Assembly: GCF_963517015.1 (NCBI RefSeq)
Contig: NZ_CAUQDV010000001.1
Span: 2,362,001-2,426,000 of the forward strand
Direction: 5' to 3'
Length of the DNA stretch: 64,000 bases
DNA from: an uncultured Devosia sp.
GTDB lineage: Bacteria > Pseudomonadota > Alphaproteobacteria > Rhizobiales > Devosiaceae
Below the pieces are notes generated by a model. That model did no database searches, was not told the DNA's origin, and saw only the letters and a program-made list of their open reading frames with translations. The position numbers and the translations under genes are program-made. Shown one piece after another: positions 43,999 through 52,863 of the stretch (the first letter of the stretch is position 1; the number at the start of each line of letters is the position of its first letter).

Positions 43999-45603
43999 TC
44001 AGTTCTTCGTCAGGTGGGTGAAGAAGTAGTGGCCCAGGCGGTCGAGCGGGGTGAAGCCCAGCGAATTGGGCGTCGAGGCGTCGCCGCTCAACTGATCGGA
44101 GATCACGGCCGTGGTCACCGGATGCACCAGCGGAATGATCAGGCCCTGGTCGATCATGACCTGTTCGGCCTGGGCATAGAGGTCCTTGCGGACGGCCGGA
44201 TCGGATTCGGAGTCGGCCTTGGCGACCAGCTCGTCATATTCGGGCACGAAGTAGTTGTGGCGTCCGCCGTTGTAGAAGATGCCGTAGAAGTTGGAGGCGT
44301 CGAGATAGTCGTATTCATAAGGCGCGATGAACATGTTGTTCTTCTTGCCACGCATGCCGTCCATCCACTCCGGTCCGGGCAGGATGCGGATGGCCATGTC
44401 GATGCCCAGCACTTCCTTGAACTCGGCCTGCAGATACTGCGCCATGGGCGGGACGATGGCGGAGTTGTAGCCGCCTTCTTCGCGGATCCAGACTTCGATC
44501 GGCGGGAAGCCCTCGCCATTGGGGTAGCCGGCGTCAGCCAGGAACTGCTTGGCTTTTTCAGGATCGAACACGGCTTCGGCCGCGATCTCTTCATTGTAGC
44601 CAGGATAGCCGGGCGGCAGGATGGAGCCGGCCGGGATGGCAATGTCCTTGAGGACGGTCGAGGTCAGCTCGTCGCGATCCACGGCATAGTAGAAGGCGCG
44701 GCGGACATTGACGTCGTTGAACGGCTCGGCTTCGAGATCATAGGCGATATAGGACGTGGCAAAGACCGCGTTCAGACGAATGCCATCGGGGAAGCGCTGC
44801 GTGGCAACGGGCACCTGGCCGGTGTTGAGGAAGGAGTAATCCGCATCGCCGGCAAGGAAGGCCGGGAGGCCGACTTCGGGGGCGTTGAGCGTCGGATCGA
44901 GCTCGAGACGGTCGACCATGGGCTGCCAGGGACCGGTGTAGGTTTCGGATTTGGTCAGGACGACCGAGTTGTTCGATTTTTCCCAGCTCTCGATCGAGAA
45001 GGGGCCGGAGGACACGATCGACTCGACATTGAGCGCCCAGTCGTCGCCCAGCTCGTCCACCTTGTGCTTGGGTACGGGGTACCAAAGGCTGGTGACCGAG
45101 GGGAAATAGGGTTTTGGCGCGTTGGTGGTGACTTCGATGGTGAGGTCATCCACGGCCTTGAGGCCTAGCGTATCGGCCTCTGCGGTGCCTTCCGTGACTT
45201 CCTTCCAGCCCTTGATGCCGCCAGCGAAATCCCAGTACCAGGCAAAGTCATAGCCGCTGGTCGCGGCGCGCTGCAGGGCAAAGACATAGTCCTCGGCGGT
45301 CAGCGGCTCGCCATCGGACCAGACCAGGCCCTCGCGCAGCTTGAAAGTCCAGGTCAGCCCGTCTTCCGACTGCGACCAGCTTTCGGCCGCCATCGGCGTC
45401 AGTTCGAATTCCTTGTCGAAGGTCGCGATCGGGACCTGCAGCAATTCCGAACCGGTGCCGCGGTCATAGACCGTCTTCATGTAGTCCATATAGGTGCCGG
45501 CGGTGGAACCGGTCGGTGCGACAATCGTGGTCTGCGCCACGACCGGCAGCGTCAGGGCGGTGGCTAGAGCCAGTGACCCAACCATGCGGTGCATCAGATT
45601 CAT
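43999..45603 (-). CDS. ABC transporter substrate-binding protein, peptide/nickel type (family 5)
   Basis: Periplasmic receptor of the peptide importer, 534 residues, with a signal peptide (MVGSLALATALTLPVVA, cleavage near VVA-Q). Domain features of SBP family 5: FKLREGLVWSDGEPLTAEDYVFALQRA and the FNDVNVRRAFYYAVDRDEL block. The start is ATG 45603 with a strong AAGGAGGG site; the frame upstream to 45750 is untranslated leader. First gene of the operon for the importer, PLP enzyme and GntR. Confidence 0.92.
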   Translation of the reverse strand: MNLMHRMVGSLALATALTLPVVAQTTIVAPTGSTAGTYMDYMKTVYDRGTGSELLQVPIATFDKEFELTPMAAESWSQSEDGLTWTFKLREGLVWSDGEPLTAEDYVFALQRAATSGYDFAWYWDFAGGIKGWKEVTEGTAEADTLGLKAVDDLTIEVTTNAPKPYFPSVTSLWYPVPKHKVDELGDDWALNVESIVSSGPFSIESWEKSNNSVVLTKSETYTGPWQPMVDRLELDPTLNAPEVGLPAFLAGDADYSFLNTGQVPVATQRFPDGIRLNAVFATSYIAYDLEAEPFNDVNVRRAFYYAVDRDELTSTVLKDIAIPAGSILPPGYPGYNEEIAAEAVFDPEKAKQFLADAGYPNGEGFPPIEVWIREEGGYNSAIVPPMAQYLQAEFKEVLGIDMAIRILPGPEWMDGMRGKKNNMFIAPYEYDYLDASNFYGIFYNGGRHNYFVPEYDELVAKADSESDPAVRKDLYAQAEQVMIDQGLIIPLVHPVTTAVISDQLSGDASTPNSLGFTPLDRLGHYFFTHLTKN

Positions 45604-45734
45604 TGATTTCCCTCCTTGTAAGCGAGCGATGACGTTCCCTGCATGCCGGTTGCGGGTGTGGCCGAAACCGGCGTCTTGCTCAGTCCGCCGGTTACCCGGC
45701 GGCTGGATGATCAAACCCCTCTGATCCTCCAAAT

Positions 45735-45779
45735 GACATATGTCTGACAAATCAGAACGGGTGTGACAAGCCCGCTCAA
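45735..45779 (-). promoter_or_regulatory. Promoter and GntR-type operator of the peptide importer operon
   Basis: On the minus strand TTGAGC (45774-45779) and TCTGAT (45751-45756) are 17 bases apart. The next bases hold TGTC-T-GACA (45741-45749, an FCD-GntR-like half-site pair) and the palindrome GACATATGTC (45735-45744). This is a good place for the GntR regulator encoded at the end of the operon to act. Confidence 0.5.
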
Positions 45780-45801
45780 GACAATTCCGTGACGGATTTT
45801 T

Positions 45802-46278
45802 CTAAAGCGGCAGGGCGCGGGAAAACTTCACGGCGCCGAGCGAGAAGCTGCTTTCGATGGAGGCGACGCCTTCAAGCTGGGTCAGCCGCTCGCGCAGGAA
45901 GCGTTCATAGGCTTCGAGATCGGCGCAGACGACGCGGAGCAGGAAGTCGAACTGGCCGGTCATCAGGTAGCATTCCATGACTTCGGGCCAGCGCTCGATG
46001 GCGGCGCCAAAGGCATCGAGATTGCCGGAGCGCTGCTTTTCCAGCTTTATGGAAACGAAGACCGAGACCGGCAGGCCGATGGCCTTCTGGTCGATGTTGG
46101 CGCTGTAGCCGGAGATGATTCCGGCGCTTTCCAACTGCCGGATGCGGCGCAGGCATGGCGAGGGCGACAGGCCGATCTTTTCGGCCAGGGCCTGGACGGT
46201 GATGCGGCCATTGTCCTGCAGCGCACGAAGGATGCGGCGGTCGACTGCGTTGACCTCGAACTTGGTATTTTCCGCCAT
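45802..46278 (-). CDS. Lrp/AsnC family transcriptional regulator
   Basis: A 158-residue regulator. N-terminal helix-turn-helix: DRRILRALQDNGRITVQALAEKIGLSPSPCLRRIRQLE; C-terminal RAM/AsnC ligand domain: MECYLMTGQFDFLLRVV and a final beta strand. Divergent from the 2-oxoacid dehydrogenase E1 gene (111 bases between starts), so it probably responds to a branched-chain or other amino acid and controls that gene. Confidence 0.9.
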   Translation of the reverse strand: MAENTKFEVNAVDRRILRALQDNGRITVQALAEKIGLSPSPCLRRIRQLESAGIISGYSANIDQKAIGLPVSVFVSIKLEKQRSGNLDAFGAAIERWPEVMECYLMTGQFDFLLRVVCADLEAYERFLRERLTQLEGVASIESSFSLGAVKFSRALPL

Positions 46279-46389
46279 TTTTCACCTGAACTCTCAGCAA
46301 TTCCTGCGCAAAGCCGTCTCAGGACGCTCAAGATAGACGGAAATCGCCTTGCGGCAAGGTGCAGACTTCGAGGGCGCGTGGAGGAGAGC

Positions 46390-48747
46390 ATGAGCAAGAC
46401 GACGATCGGCACCGTGGAAGCCATCGAGACCCTGAACCGCAAGGCCCTGTGGCTGGCGAGCTGGATGATCCACCATGCCAATCACATCCGGCCCAATCCC
46501 GATGGGGTCAAGGTAGGCGGGCACCAGGCCAGTTCGGCATCGATGGCGGCGATCCTCTCGACGCTGTATTTCGGCGTGCTGCAGCCGCAGGACCGCGTGG
46601 CGGTCAAGCCGCATGCCGCGCCGATCTTTCACGCCATCCAATATATGCTGGGACGGCAGACCCGGCAGAAGCTGGTGGATTTCCGGGCCTTTGGCGGCGC
46701 GCAATCCTATCCGTCGCGCACCAAGGATACCGACGACGTGGATATTTCTACCGGCTCGGTGGGGCTGGGCGTTGCCTTCACGGCGTTTGCCTCGCTGGTG
46801 CAGGATTATGTGCGGGCCAAGAGCTGGGCGCGCAAGGATGTGCCCGAGGGCCGGCTGATCGCGCTGGCCGGCGATGCGGAGCTAGACGAGGGCAATATCT
46901 ACGAATGCCTGCTCGAAGGCTGGAAGCATGGGCTGCGCAATTGCTGGTGGATCATCGACTATAACCGGCAGAGTCTGGACGGCGTGGTGCGCGAGGGGCT
47001 GTACGAGCGGATCGAGGCGATCTTTGCGGCCTTCGGCTGGTCGGTGGTCACGCTGAAATATGGCGCCCTGCAGCGGGCAGCTTTTGAGGAGCCGGGGGGC
47101 GAGAGGCTGAAGGCGTGGATCGATGCCTGCCCGAACGATCTCTATTCGGCGCTGATGTATCGGGGTGGCGCTGCCTGGCGCGAGCGATTGAGCGACGAGA
47201 TCGGCGACCAAGGTCCGGCGTCCGATCTGCTGGCGCGGCGCAGCGACGACGCGCTGGCGGCGCTGATGGCCAATCTGGGCGGGCATTGCGTGGAAAGCCT
47301 GCTCGAACAGTTCAATGCGGCGGGCAGCGCGCAGCCGACGGTGTTCATCGCCTATACGGTCAAGGGCTGGGGCACGCCGCTGGCCGGCCACAAGGACAAT
47401 CACGCCGGGCAGATGACGGCCGCGCAGATCGACCAGCTCAAGGCCGCCCATGGCGTGGGCGAGGGCCGGGAATGGGAGATTTTCGAGGGGCTGGCCCAGC
47501 CGGAGGCCCTGCAGAGGTTTCTCGATGCCGTGCCCTTCAACACCAAAGAGCCGCGGCGGCTGAATTCACCACCGGTGCCGACCATCGGACCGCAGTTCGT
47601 CGGCACCGGGCCGACATCGACGCAGGCGGCCTTCGGACGCATTCTCGATGCCATGGCCAAGAGCGACAGCGAGTTGGCGCGGCGGATCGTGACGACGTCG
47701 CCCGATGTGACGGTGTCGACCAATCTGGGCGCCTGGGTCAATCGGCGCAACCTGTTCGGGGCCAGTGAAAAGGCGGACCTCTTCCACAACCAGTCCATTC
47801 CCTCGACGCAGAAATGGCGGTTCACGCCCGAGGGGCAACATATGGAACTGGGCATTGCCGAGATGAACCTGTTCCTGATGCTGGGGGCGGCGGGGCTCAG
47901 CCATTCGCTGTTCGGGGAACGCCTGCTGCCGATCGGCACGCTCTATGACCCGTTCATTTCGCGCGGTCTCGATGCGCTCAACTATGCCTGCTATCAGGAT
48001 GCGCGGTTCCTCCTCGTGGCGACGCCGTCGGGCGTGACGCTGGCCGGGGAGGGCGGGGCGCATCAATCCATCGGTACGCCGATGATCGGCATGGCGCAGG
48101 ATGGGCTGGCCAGTTTCGAGCCGGCCTATGCCGACGAGCTGTCGGTGATCATGGACTGGGCGTTCGACTATATGCAGCGCTCGGGCGACGCCCGGCCGGA
48201 CCTGGCCGACTGGCCGCGCGACGTGACCGGTGGTTCGGTCTATCTCAGGCTTTCGACGCGCAGTATCGAGCAAATCCCGCGGGGGATGGAGCGCCCCCTC
48301 GCCGATGACATCATCCGCGGCGCCTATTGGCTGCAGAAGCCGACGCCGCAATGCGACACGGTGATCGTCTATCAGGGCGTGGTGGCGGCGGAGGCCATCG
48401 CGGCTTCAGCGCGCATCGGCGGCGACCGGCGCAATGTGGCGATCCTGGCGGTCACTTCCGCCGACCGGCTCAATGCCGGCTGGCAGGCAGCGCAGCGCGG
48501 GCGGCTGCATGGCGACAGGTCGGCCAGCTCGCATGTCGAGACGCTGCTGTCCGAGGTTCCCTATCGGGCACGGCTCGTCACCGTCGTGGATGCCCATCCG
48601 GCGACGCTGGGATGGTTGGGCAGCGTGCTGGGGCACCGCACGACGGCGCTGGGTGTCGAGCATTTCGGGCAGACCGGGACTGTCAGCGACCTCTACCGCC
48701 ATTTCGGCATCGATGCCGAGGCGATCGCGGCGGCGGTTCGCCGCTAA
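46390..48747 (+). CDS. Homodimeric-type 2-oxoacid dehydrogenase E1 (AceE/transketolase-like)
   Basis: Thiamine diphosphate enzyme of 785 residues, shorter than AceE (about 890). The pyrophosphate motif reads GDAELDEGNIYE ending in DYNRQ, and the second half has ELGIAEMNLFLML, with the catalytic glutamate, and HQSIGTPM. Early motif HHANHIRPNPDGVKVGGHQASSASM is AceE/transketolase-like. It should decarboxylate a 2-oxoacid, but no E2 or E3 gene is nearby, so it either borrows another complex or works alone. ATG 46390 has GGAGG upstream; GTG 46378 overlaps that site. Confidence 0.82.
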   Translation: MSKTTIGTVEAIETLNRKALWLASWMIHHANHIRPNPDGVKVGGHQASSASMAAILSTLYFGVLQPQDRVAVKPHAAPIFHAIQYMLGRQTRQKLVDFRAFGGAQSYPSRTKDTDDVDISTGSVGLGVAFTAFASLVQDYVRAKSWARKDVPEGRLIALAGDAELDEGNIYECLLEGWKHGLRNCWWIIDYNRQSLDGVVREGLYERIEAIFAAFGWSVVTLKYGALQRAAFEEPGGERLKAWIDACPNDLYSALMYRGGAAWRERLSDEIGDQGPASDLLARRSDDALAALMANLGGHCVESLLEQFNAAGSAQPTVFIAYTVKGWGTPLAGHKDNHAGQMTAAQIDQLKAAHGVGEGREWEIFEGLAQPEALQRFLDAVPFNTKEPRRLNSPPVPTIGPQFVGTGPTSTQAAFGRILDAMAKSDSELARRIVTTSPDVTVSTNLGAWVNRRNLFGASEKADLFHNQSIPSTQKWRFTPEGQHMELGIAEMNLFLMLGAAGLSHSLFGERLLPIGTLYDPFISRGLDALNYACYQDARFLLVATPSGVTLAGEGGAHQSIGTPMIGMAQDGLASFEPAYADELSVIMDWAFDYMQRSGDARPDLADWPRDVTGGSVYLRLSTRSIEQIPRGMERPLADDIIRGAYWLQKPTPQCDTVIVYQGVVAAEAIAASARIGGDRRNVAILAVTSADRLNAGWQAAQRGRLHGDRSASSHVETLLSEVPYRARLVTVVDAHPATLGWLGSVLGHRTTALGVEHFGQTGTVSDLYRHFGIDAEAIAAAVRR

Positions 48748-50063
48748 AGGCTGTCGATCCGGGCCATTTCAGCCTTGAACTGGCGGGCGATCTGGCTGGC
48801 ATCGGCGACGGTCTTGCCGACATCAAGAGTGGTGACGCGACGATCGCGCATCAGCCAGCGGCCGGCCACCATGGTGTCGGTGACATCGGAGGGCAGGGCC
48901 GCGAAGACCAGCATGGAATAGGGATCGTAGATCGGGTGCAGGCGCGGGGCGTCAAGGCTGATGCGGATGAGATCGGCCTGCTTGCCCGGTTCGAGCGAGC
49001 CCGTCTTGAGATTGAGGCTGAGGACCCGGGCCCCTTCGATGGTGGCCATGCGGATGACGTCGACGGCCGGCAGCGGCTTGCGCGAGCCGGCGAGCAGTTT
49101 TGCGAACATCGAGACCGGGGCGAACTGGGAGAACAGATCCAGCGTGTTGCCGCTCATGGCGCCATCGCTGCCGATGCCGACGGGCAGGCCGGCATTGCGC
49201 ATGCTTTCCACCGGCGAGATGCCGCGACCAGCCTTGCCGTTGGAGCGCGGATTGGTGACGACGCAGATCTGATGCTCGCTCATCACGGTGATGTCGACAT
49301 GGTCGAGCTGCAAGCAATGGGCGGCGATCAGATTGGGCTTGAGCAGACCAGCGTCCAGGGTGACGGCCACGGTGGATTTGCCGTGGTTCTCCAGCGCCCA
49401 ATTCACTTCCAGCGTGCTTTCGGCCAGATGCATCTGCACCGGCACGCCAGGGTGGTCGGCTGACCATTGGGCAACGCGCTCCATGGTCCTGAGACCGGTG
49501 GAATAGGGGGCATGGGGGGCGATGGAGGGCGTGACCAGCGGATGGTCGCGGTAGCGATCGAACAGCTCGTCGACGCGGGCGAAGCCTTCGTCGACAGTCT
49601 GGTGGTCGGGCGGATCGAAATCGGCCAGGGTCTGGCCGACGATGGCCCGTAGGCCGGACCGGTCGCAGACCGCAGCCACTTCGGTTTCGAAGTAATACAT
49701 ATCGGCGACGGTGGTGACGCCGCCCTGGATCAGCTCCAGTGCTGCCATGGTCGAGCCCACGCGCACCATGTCCGGCGTGACGAATTTGCGTTCGAGCGGC
49801 AGGATATAGCGATAGAGCCGGTCGTCGACGTCTTCGGCCAAGCCGCGGAACACCGACATGCCCATGTGGCAATGCGGATTGACCATGCCCGGCATGATGA
49901 TGTCTCCGTTGCAATCAATGACCTCGGCATCGGGCAGGGCAGGGGGCGTGCCTGAACCGAGGGCGATAATGACGTCGCCCTCGATCTGCACCCAGCCCGG
50001 ATTGTGCTCGGTCATGGCGTCGTCGATCGCCAGCACCCAGGCATTGGTCAGAAGCGTGGTCAT
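48744..50063 (-). CDS. Amidohydrolase/deaminase (TRZ/ATZ family)
   Basis: Metal-dependent hydrolase, 439 residues, of the family that includes SAH/MTA deaminase, guanine/cytosine deaminase-like and atrazine chlorohydrolases. NPHCHMGM carries the first metal His pair; PHAPYSTG, HLAESTLEVNW and IAAHCLQL carry later metal residues, and VGIGSDGAMSG the final Asp. The likely reaction is deamination of an aminated ring. It starts in the stop of the potA-like gene (ATGA) and ends overlapping the E1 gene. Start at ATG 50063; the frame further upstream is in potA. Confidence 0.85.
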   Translation of the reverse strand: MTTLLTNAWVLAIDDAMTEHNPGWVQIEGDVIIALGSGTPPALPDAEVIDCNGDIIMPGMVNPHCHMGMSVFRGLAEDVDDRLYRYILPLERKFVTPDMVRVGSTMAALELIQGGVTTVADMYYFETEVAAVCDRSGLRAIVGQTLADFDPPDHQTVDEGFARVDELFDRYRDHPLVTPSIAPHAPYSTGLRTMERVAQWSADHPGVPVQMHLAESTLEVNWALENHGKSTVAVTLDAGLLKPNLIAAHCLQLDHVDITVMSEHQICVVTNPRSNGKAGRGISPVESMRNAGLPVGIGSDGAMSGNTLDLFSQFAPVSMFAKLLAGSRKPLPAVDVIRMATIEGARVLSLNLKTGSLEPGKQADLIRISLDAPRLHPIYDPYSMLVFAALPSDVTDTMVAGRWLMRDRRVTTLDVGKTVADASQIARQFKAEMARIDSL

Positions 50064-51121
50064 TCCGGCGCGAGGATGGTGCATTGCTCGGGCACCGGCA
50101 CCAGTCTTGCCGCAGCACCGGGTTCGAGTGGACTGGTCAACGGCCCATTGGCGATCAGCATGCCGGCCGGCGTTTCGCACTGATACTGGTAAGCGCGGCC
50201 CAGATAGGTGCGCAGGCCCAGGGTGGTCGGAACACCTTCGCGCAGGAGATCGCCGGTGACCGCCAAGCCATCGGCGCGGCAGGCCAGAATGAAGCTGTCC
50301 GGGATGTTGCCAAACTGCTCCAGCGGGAACTTGAGACGGATGCCGCCTTCGGCCTCGGCAGTGAACAGAGCGCCGTCGCGGGCGACAACCTTCATGGCGA
50401 TCAGGTTTTCGAAACCAACGAAGCGCGCCACAAAGGCATTGGCCGGACGCTGATAGAGCGCCTCGGGCGTGTCGAGCTGCATGATGCGGCCCTGATGCAT
50501 GATGGCGACGCGATCGGAAATGGAGAAGGCCTCTTCCTGATCATGCGTCACATAGACCGAGGTCGTGCCATTGGCGCGTTGCAGCTTGCGGATTTCAACG
50601 CGCATGTCGATGCGCAGCTTGGCGTCCAGATTGCTCAGGGGCTCATCGAACATCAGCAGCGGCGGCTCGATCACCAGCGCACGGGCGAGGGCCACGCGCT
50701 GCTTCTGACCACCCGACAGGGCGCCCGGCAGGCGATCGGCGAGATGGGCCAGCCCGACGCGCTCGAGCATGGCGGTGACGCGCTTGGCCTTGGCATCACC
50801 GGCAATGCCGCGCTGCTTGAGACCGAAGCCGACATTGTCGGCGACCGACAGGTGCGGGAAAAGCGCATAGTTCTGGAACACCAGGCCAATGTCGCGCTGG
50901 TGCGGCGGCAGGCGGGTGAGGTCGCGTCCGCCCAGGGTAATGGTGCCGGAGGTCGGCTGGAGGAAGCCGGCCACCAGGCGAAGGGTCGTGGTCTTGCCGC
51001 AGCCCGAGGCGCCGAGCAGCGAGACCAGTTCGCCTTCGCCCACGGCGAGGGAAAGGTTTTCGAGAACCTGGGTGGAGCCGTAATGGGCGGATATGGAATC
51101 GAGGATCAGGGACTGGGTCAT
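50060..51121 (-). CDS. ABC transporter ATP-binding protein (PotA/FbpC type)
   Basis: ATPase of the polyamine/iron (III) importer type, 353 residues. Walker A GASGCGKT at 37-44, signature LSGGQKQRVALARAL, Walker B LLMFDEPLSNLD and switch HDQEEA are present, with a C-terminal TOBE-like domain. It sits between the permease genes (4-base gap) and the amidohydrolase. The cargo cannot be read from the ATPase. Confidence 0.9.
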   Translation of the reverse strand: MTQSLILDSISAHYGSTQVLENLSLAVGEGELVSLLGASGCGKTTTLRLVAGFLQPTSGTITLGGRDLTRLPPHQRDIGLVFQNYALFPHLSVADNVGFGLKQRGIAGDAKAKRVTAMLERVGLAHLADRLPGALSGGQKQRVALARALVIEPPLLMFDEPLSNLDAKLRIDMRVEIRKLQRANGTTSVYVTHDQEEAFSISDRVAIMHQGRIMQLDTPEALYQRPANAFVARFVGFENLIAMKVVARDGALFTAEAEGGIRLKFPLEQFGNIPDSFILACRADGLAVTGDLLREGVPTTLGLRTYLGRAYQYQCETPAGMLIANGPLTSPLEPGAAARLVPVPEQCTILAPE

Positions 51122-51125
51122 GGGA

Positions 51126-51914
51126 TCATTTTGCCAGGAAGGTCAGGCCGAGCGTGCGCTCGACCACGGCCATCACGGCCACGGTAAGGATCATCAGCAG
51201 CACCGAGACGGAGGCTACGGTAGGGTCGAAAAACTGTTCCATATGCGCGAGCAGCTGGATGGGCAGGGTGGAAAGACCGGGGCCCGTCAGGAAGATCGAG
51301 ATGGAAACGTCGTTGATCGAGGTGATGAAGGCGAGAATGAAGGCCGCGATGACGCCGGAGCGCACATTGGGCAGCAGGATGGTGAAGAAGGTCTTGAGCG
51401 GCGGCGAGCCGAGGCTGATGGCGGCCTCCTCGATCGAAAAGTCGAAGGAGGCCAGCGAAGCGCTGATCACGCGGACGACATAGGGCAGCACCAGCAGGGC
51501 ATGGCCGAACAGGAGAGCGATGTAGATCGGGGAATTGAACTGGACCGCCAGGTTCTTGAGCAGCGAAAAGCCCAGGACCAGCTCGGGCACCAGCACCGGC
51601 AGAACGAAAAGCGTCGACAGCCATCCGGGCAGCTGGACGCGGTAGCGGTTGAGCGCATAGGCGGCCGGAATGCCGATCAGCAGCGCAATCACAGTCGACA
51701 GCAGGGCAATCTGCAGGCTGGTCAGGATGGTGCGGCGGAAGGCGTCGATCTGGAAGATGTTCTCGAACCAGCGCAGCGACAGGCCCTGCGGCGGGAAGGT
51801 GAGATAGGTCGTGTCGCTGAGCGCCGAGCCGAGGACGATGATCAGCGGCCCGACGAGGAAGATGAAGACCAGCACGGTGCCGGCGATGAGCAGGGGATGG
51901 ATAGTGCGGGTCAT
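51126..51914 (-). CDS. ABC transporter permease (PotC type)
   Basis: Membrane permease, 262 residues with six hydrophobic segments, starting MTRTIHPLLIAGTVLVFIFLVGP. Family signs are TTYLTFPPQGLSLRWFENIF after helix one and the EAA loop IEEAAISLGSPPLKTFFTILLPN. It overlaps the PotB-type gene by a single base and precedes the ATPase by 4 bases in the operon. Confidence 0.9.
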   Translation of the reverse strand: MTRTIHPLLIAGTVLVFIFLVGPLIIVLGSALSDTTYLTFPPQGLSLRWFENIFQIDAFRRTILTSLQIALLSTVIALLIGIPAAYALNRYRVQLPGWLSTLFVLPVLVPELVLGFSLLKNLAVQFNSPIYIALLFGHALLVLPYVVRVISASLASFDFSIEEAAISLGSPPLKTFFTILLPNVRSGVIAAFILAFITSINDVSISIFLTGPGLSTLPIQLLAHMEQFFDPTVASVSVLLMILTVAVMAVVERTLGLTFLAK

Positions 51915-52738
51915 CAGACGGTCATCGGGTTGAGGCGGCGGGCCATGGCATTCATCAGCGCCACGATGGCGATAGTGATGACGACCATGACGGCGGCAAT
52001 GGTGGAAGCGGCAACCCAGTCGAAGGTGACCATGGCCTGCTGATACATCAGCGTGCCCATCATCATCACCTGTTCGCCGCCCAGTAGCTGGGGCGTGGCA
52101 TAGGAGGTGAAGCTGCCGGTAAAGACCAGCACGGCACCGACGATGAGGCCGGGAACGGCGAGGGGCAGGGTGACCTGCATGAAGGTGGCCGAAGGCTTGG
52201 CGCCCAGCGAGGACGAGGCCTGGATCAGATCATCGGGAATGGATTCCAGCACACCGACCAGCGTCAGGATCATCAGCGGCACGAAGAGATAGACCATGGC
52301 GACGATGACGGCGCCTTGCGTATAGAGCATCTGGAAGGGCTCGGCGATCAGGCCCAGGTTGATCAGGGTCGAGTTGAGGATGCCGTTCTTGCCGAGGATG
52401 ATGAGCCAGGCGAAGGAGCGCACCACGACGCCGGTCAGCAGCGGGAAGACCGCCGCGATGATGAGGATCGACTTCAGCCAGCCCGGCGCACGGGAAATGA
52501 CATAGGCGGTGAGGAAGCCGACGACCAGCGCGATGGCCGTAGTGATCAGCGAGACCTGGATGGTGCGGAACAGCACGGTGCGACGGAAGCCGCTGCCAAA
52601 GAAGGCCTGATATGTGCTGAAGGGGCCGCCCGGCGTGGTGAAGGTGGTCCAGATCGTTGCCAGGACCGGCAGCACGAGGAAGACGACAACCAGCAGGGTC
52701 GCGGGGGAAGCCAGGGTCCAGCCGGCAAAGCGTTTCAT
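51914..52738 (-). CDS. ABC transporter permease (PotB type)
   Basis: Partner permease, 274 residues: N-terminal helix (WTLASPATLLVVVFLVLPVLATIWTT), and the EAA loop region ESIPDDLIQASSSLGAKPSATFMQVTLPLAVPG near the C-terminal half. Six helices are expected. It lies 125 bases downstream of the binding protein gene after a stem-loop, the usual layout for this ABC family. Confidence 0.9.
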   Translation of the reverse strand: MKRFAGWTLASPATLLVVVFLVLPVLATIWTTFTTPGGPFSTYQAFFGSGFRRTVLFRTIQVSLITTAIALVVGFLTAYVISRAPGWLKSILIIAAVFPLLTGVVVRSFAWLIILGKNGILNSTLINLGLIAEPFQMLYTQGAVIVAMVYLFVPLMILTLVGVLESIPDDLIQASSSLGAKPSATFMQVTLPLAVPGLIVGAVLVFTGSFTSYATPQLLGGEQVMMMGTLMYQQAMVTFDWVAASTIAAVMVVITIAIVALMNAMARRLNPMTV

Positions 52739-52765
52739 GGGTCAGGCTTTCGTTGCAAGAACCAG

Positions 52766-52807
52766 CCCCACCACTGACGGTCCCGTTGCGGGGCATCGGT
52801 GGTGGGG
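52766..52807 (-). other. Stem-loop between binding-protein and permease genes
   Basis: CCCCACCAC (52766-52774) pairs perfectly with GTGGTGGGG (52799-52807) over a 24-base loop; no T run follows. As with the stem-loop at 43958, it probably protects the binding-protein message. Confidence 0.55.
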
Positions 52808-52863
52808 CGTGGGCCATGCTTAGTCACAATTTTGGTGCGGGGGATCAACCCCGCATCGTAGTC

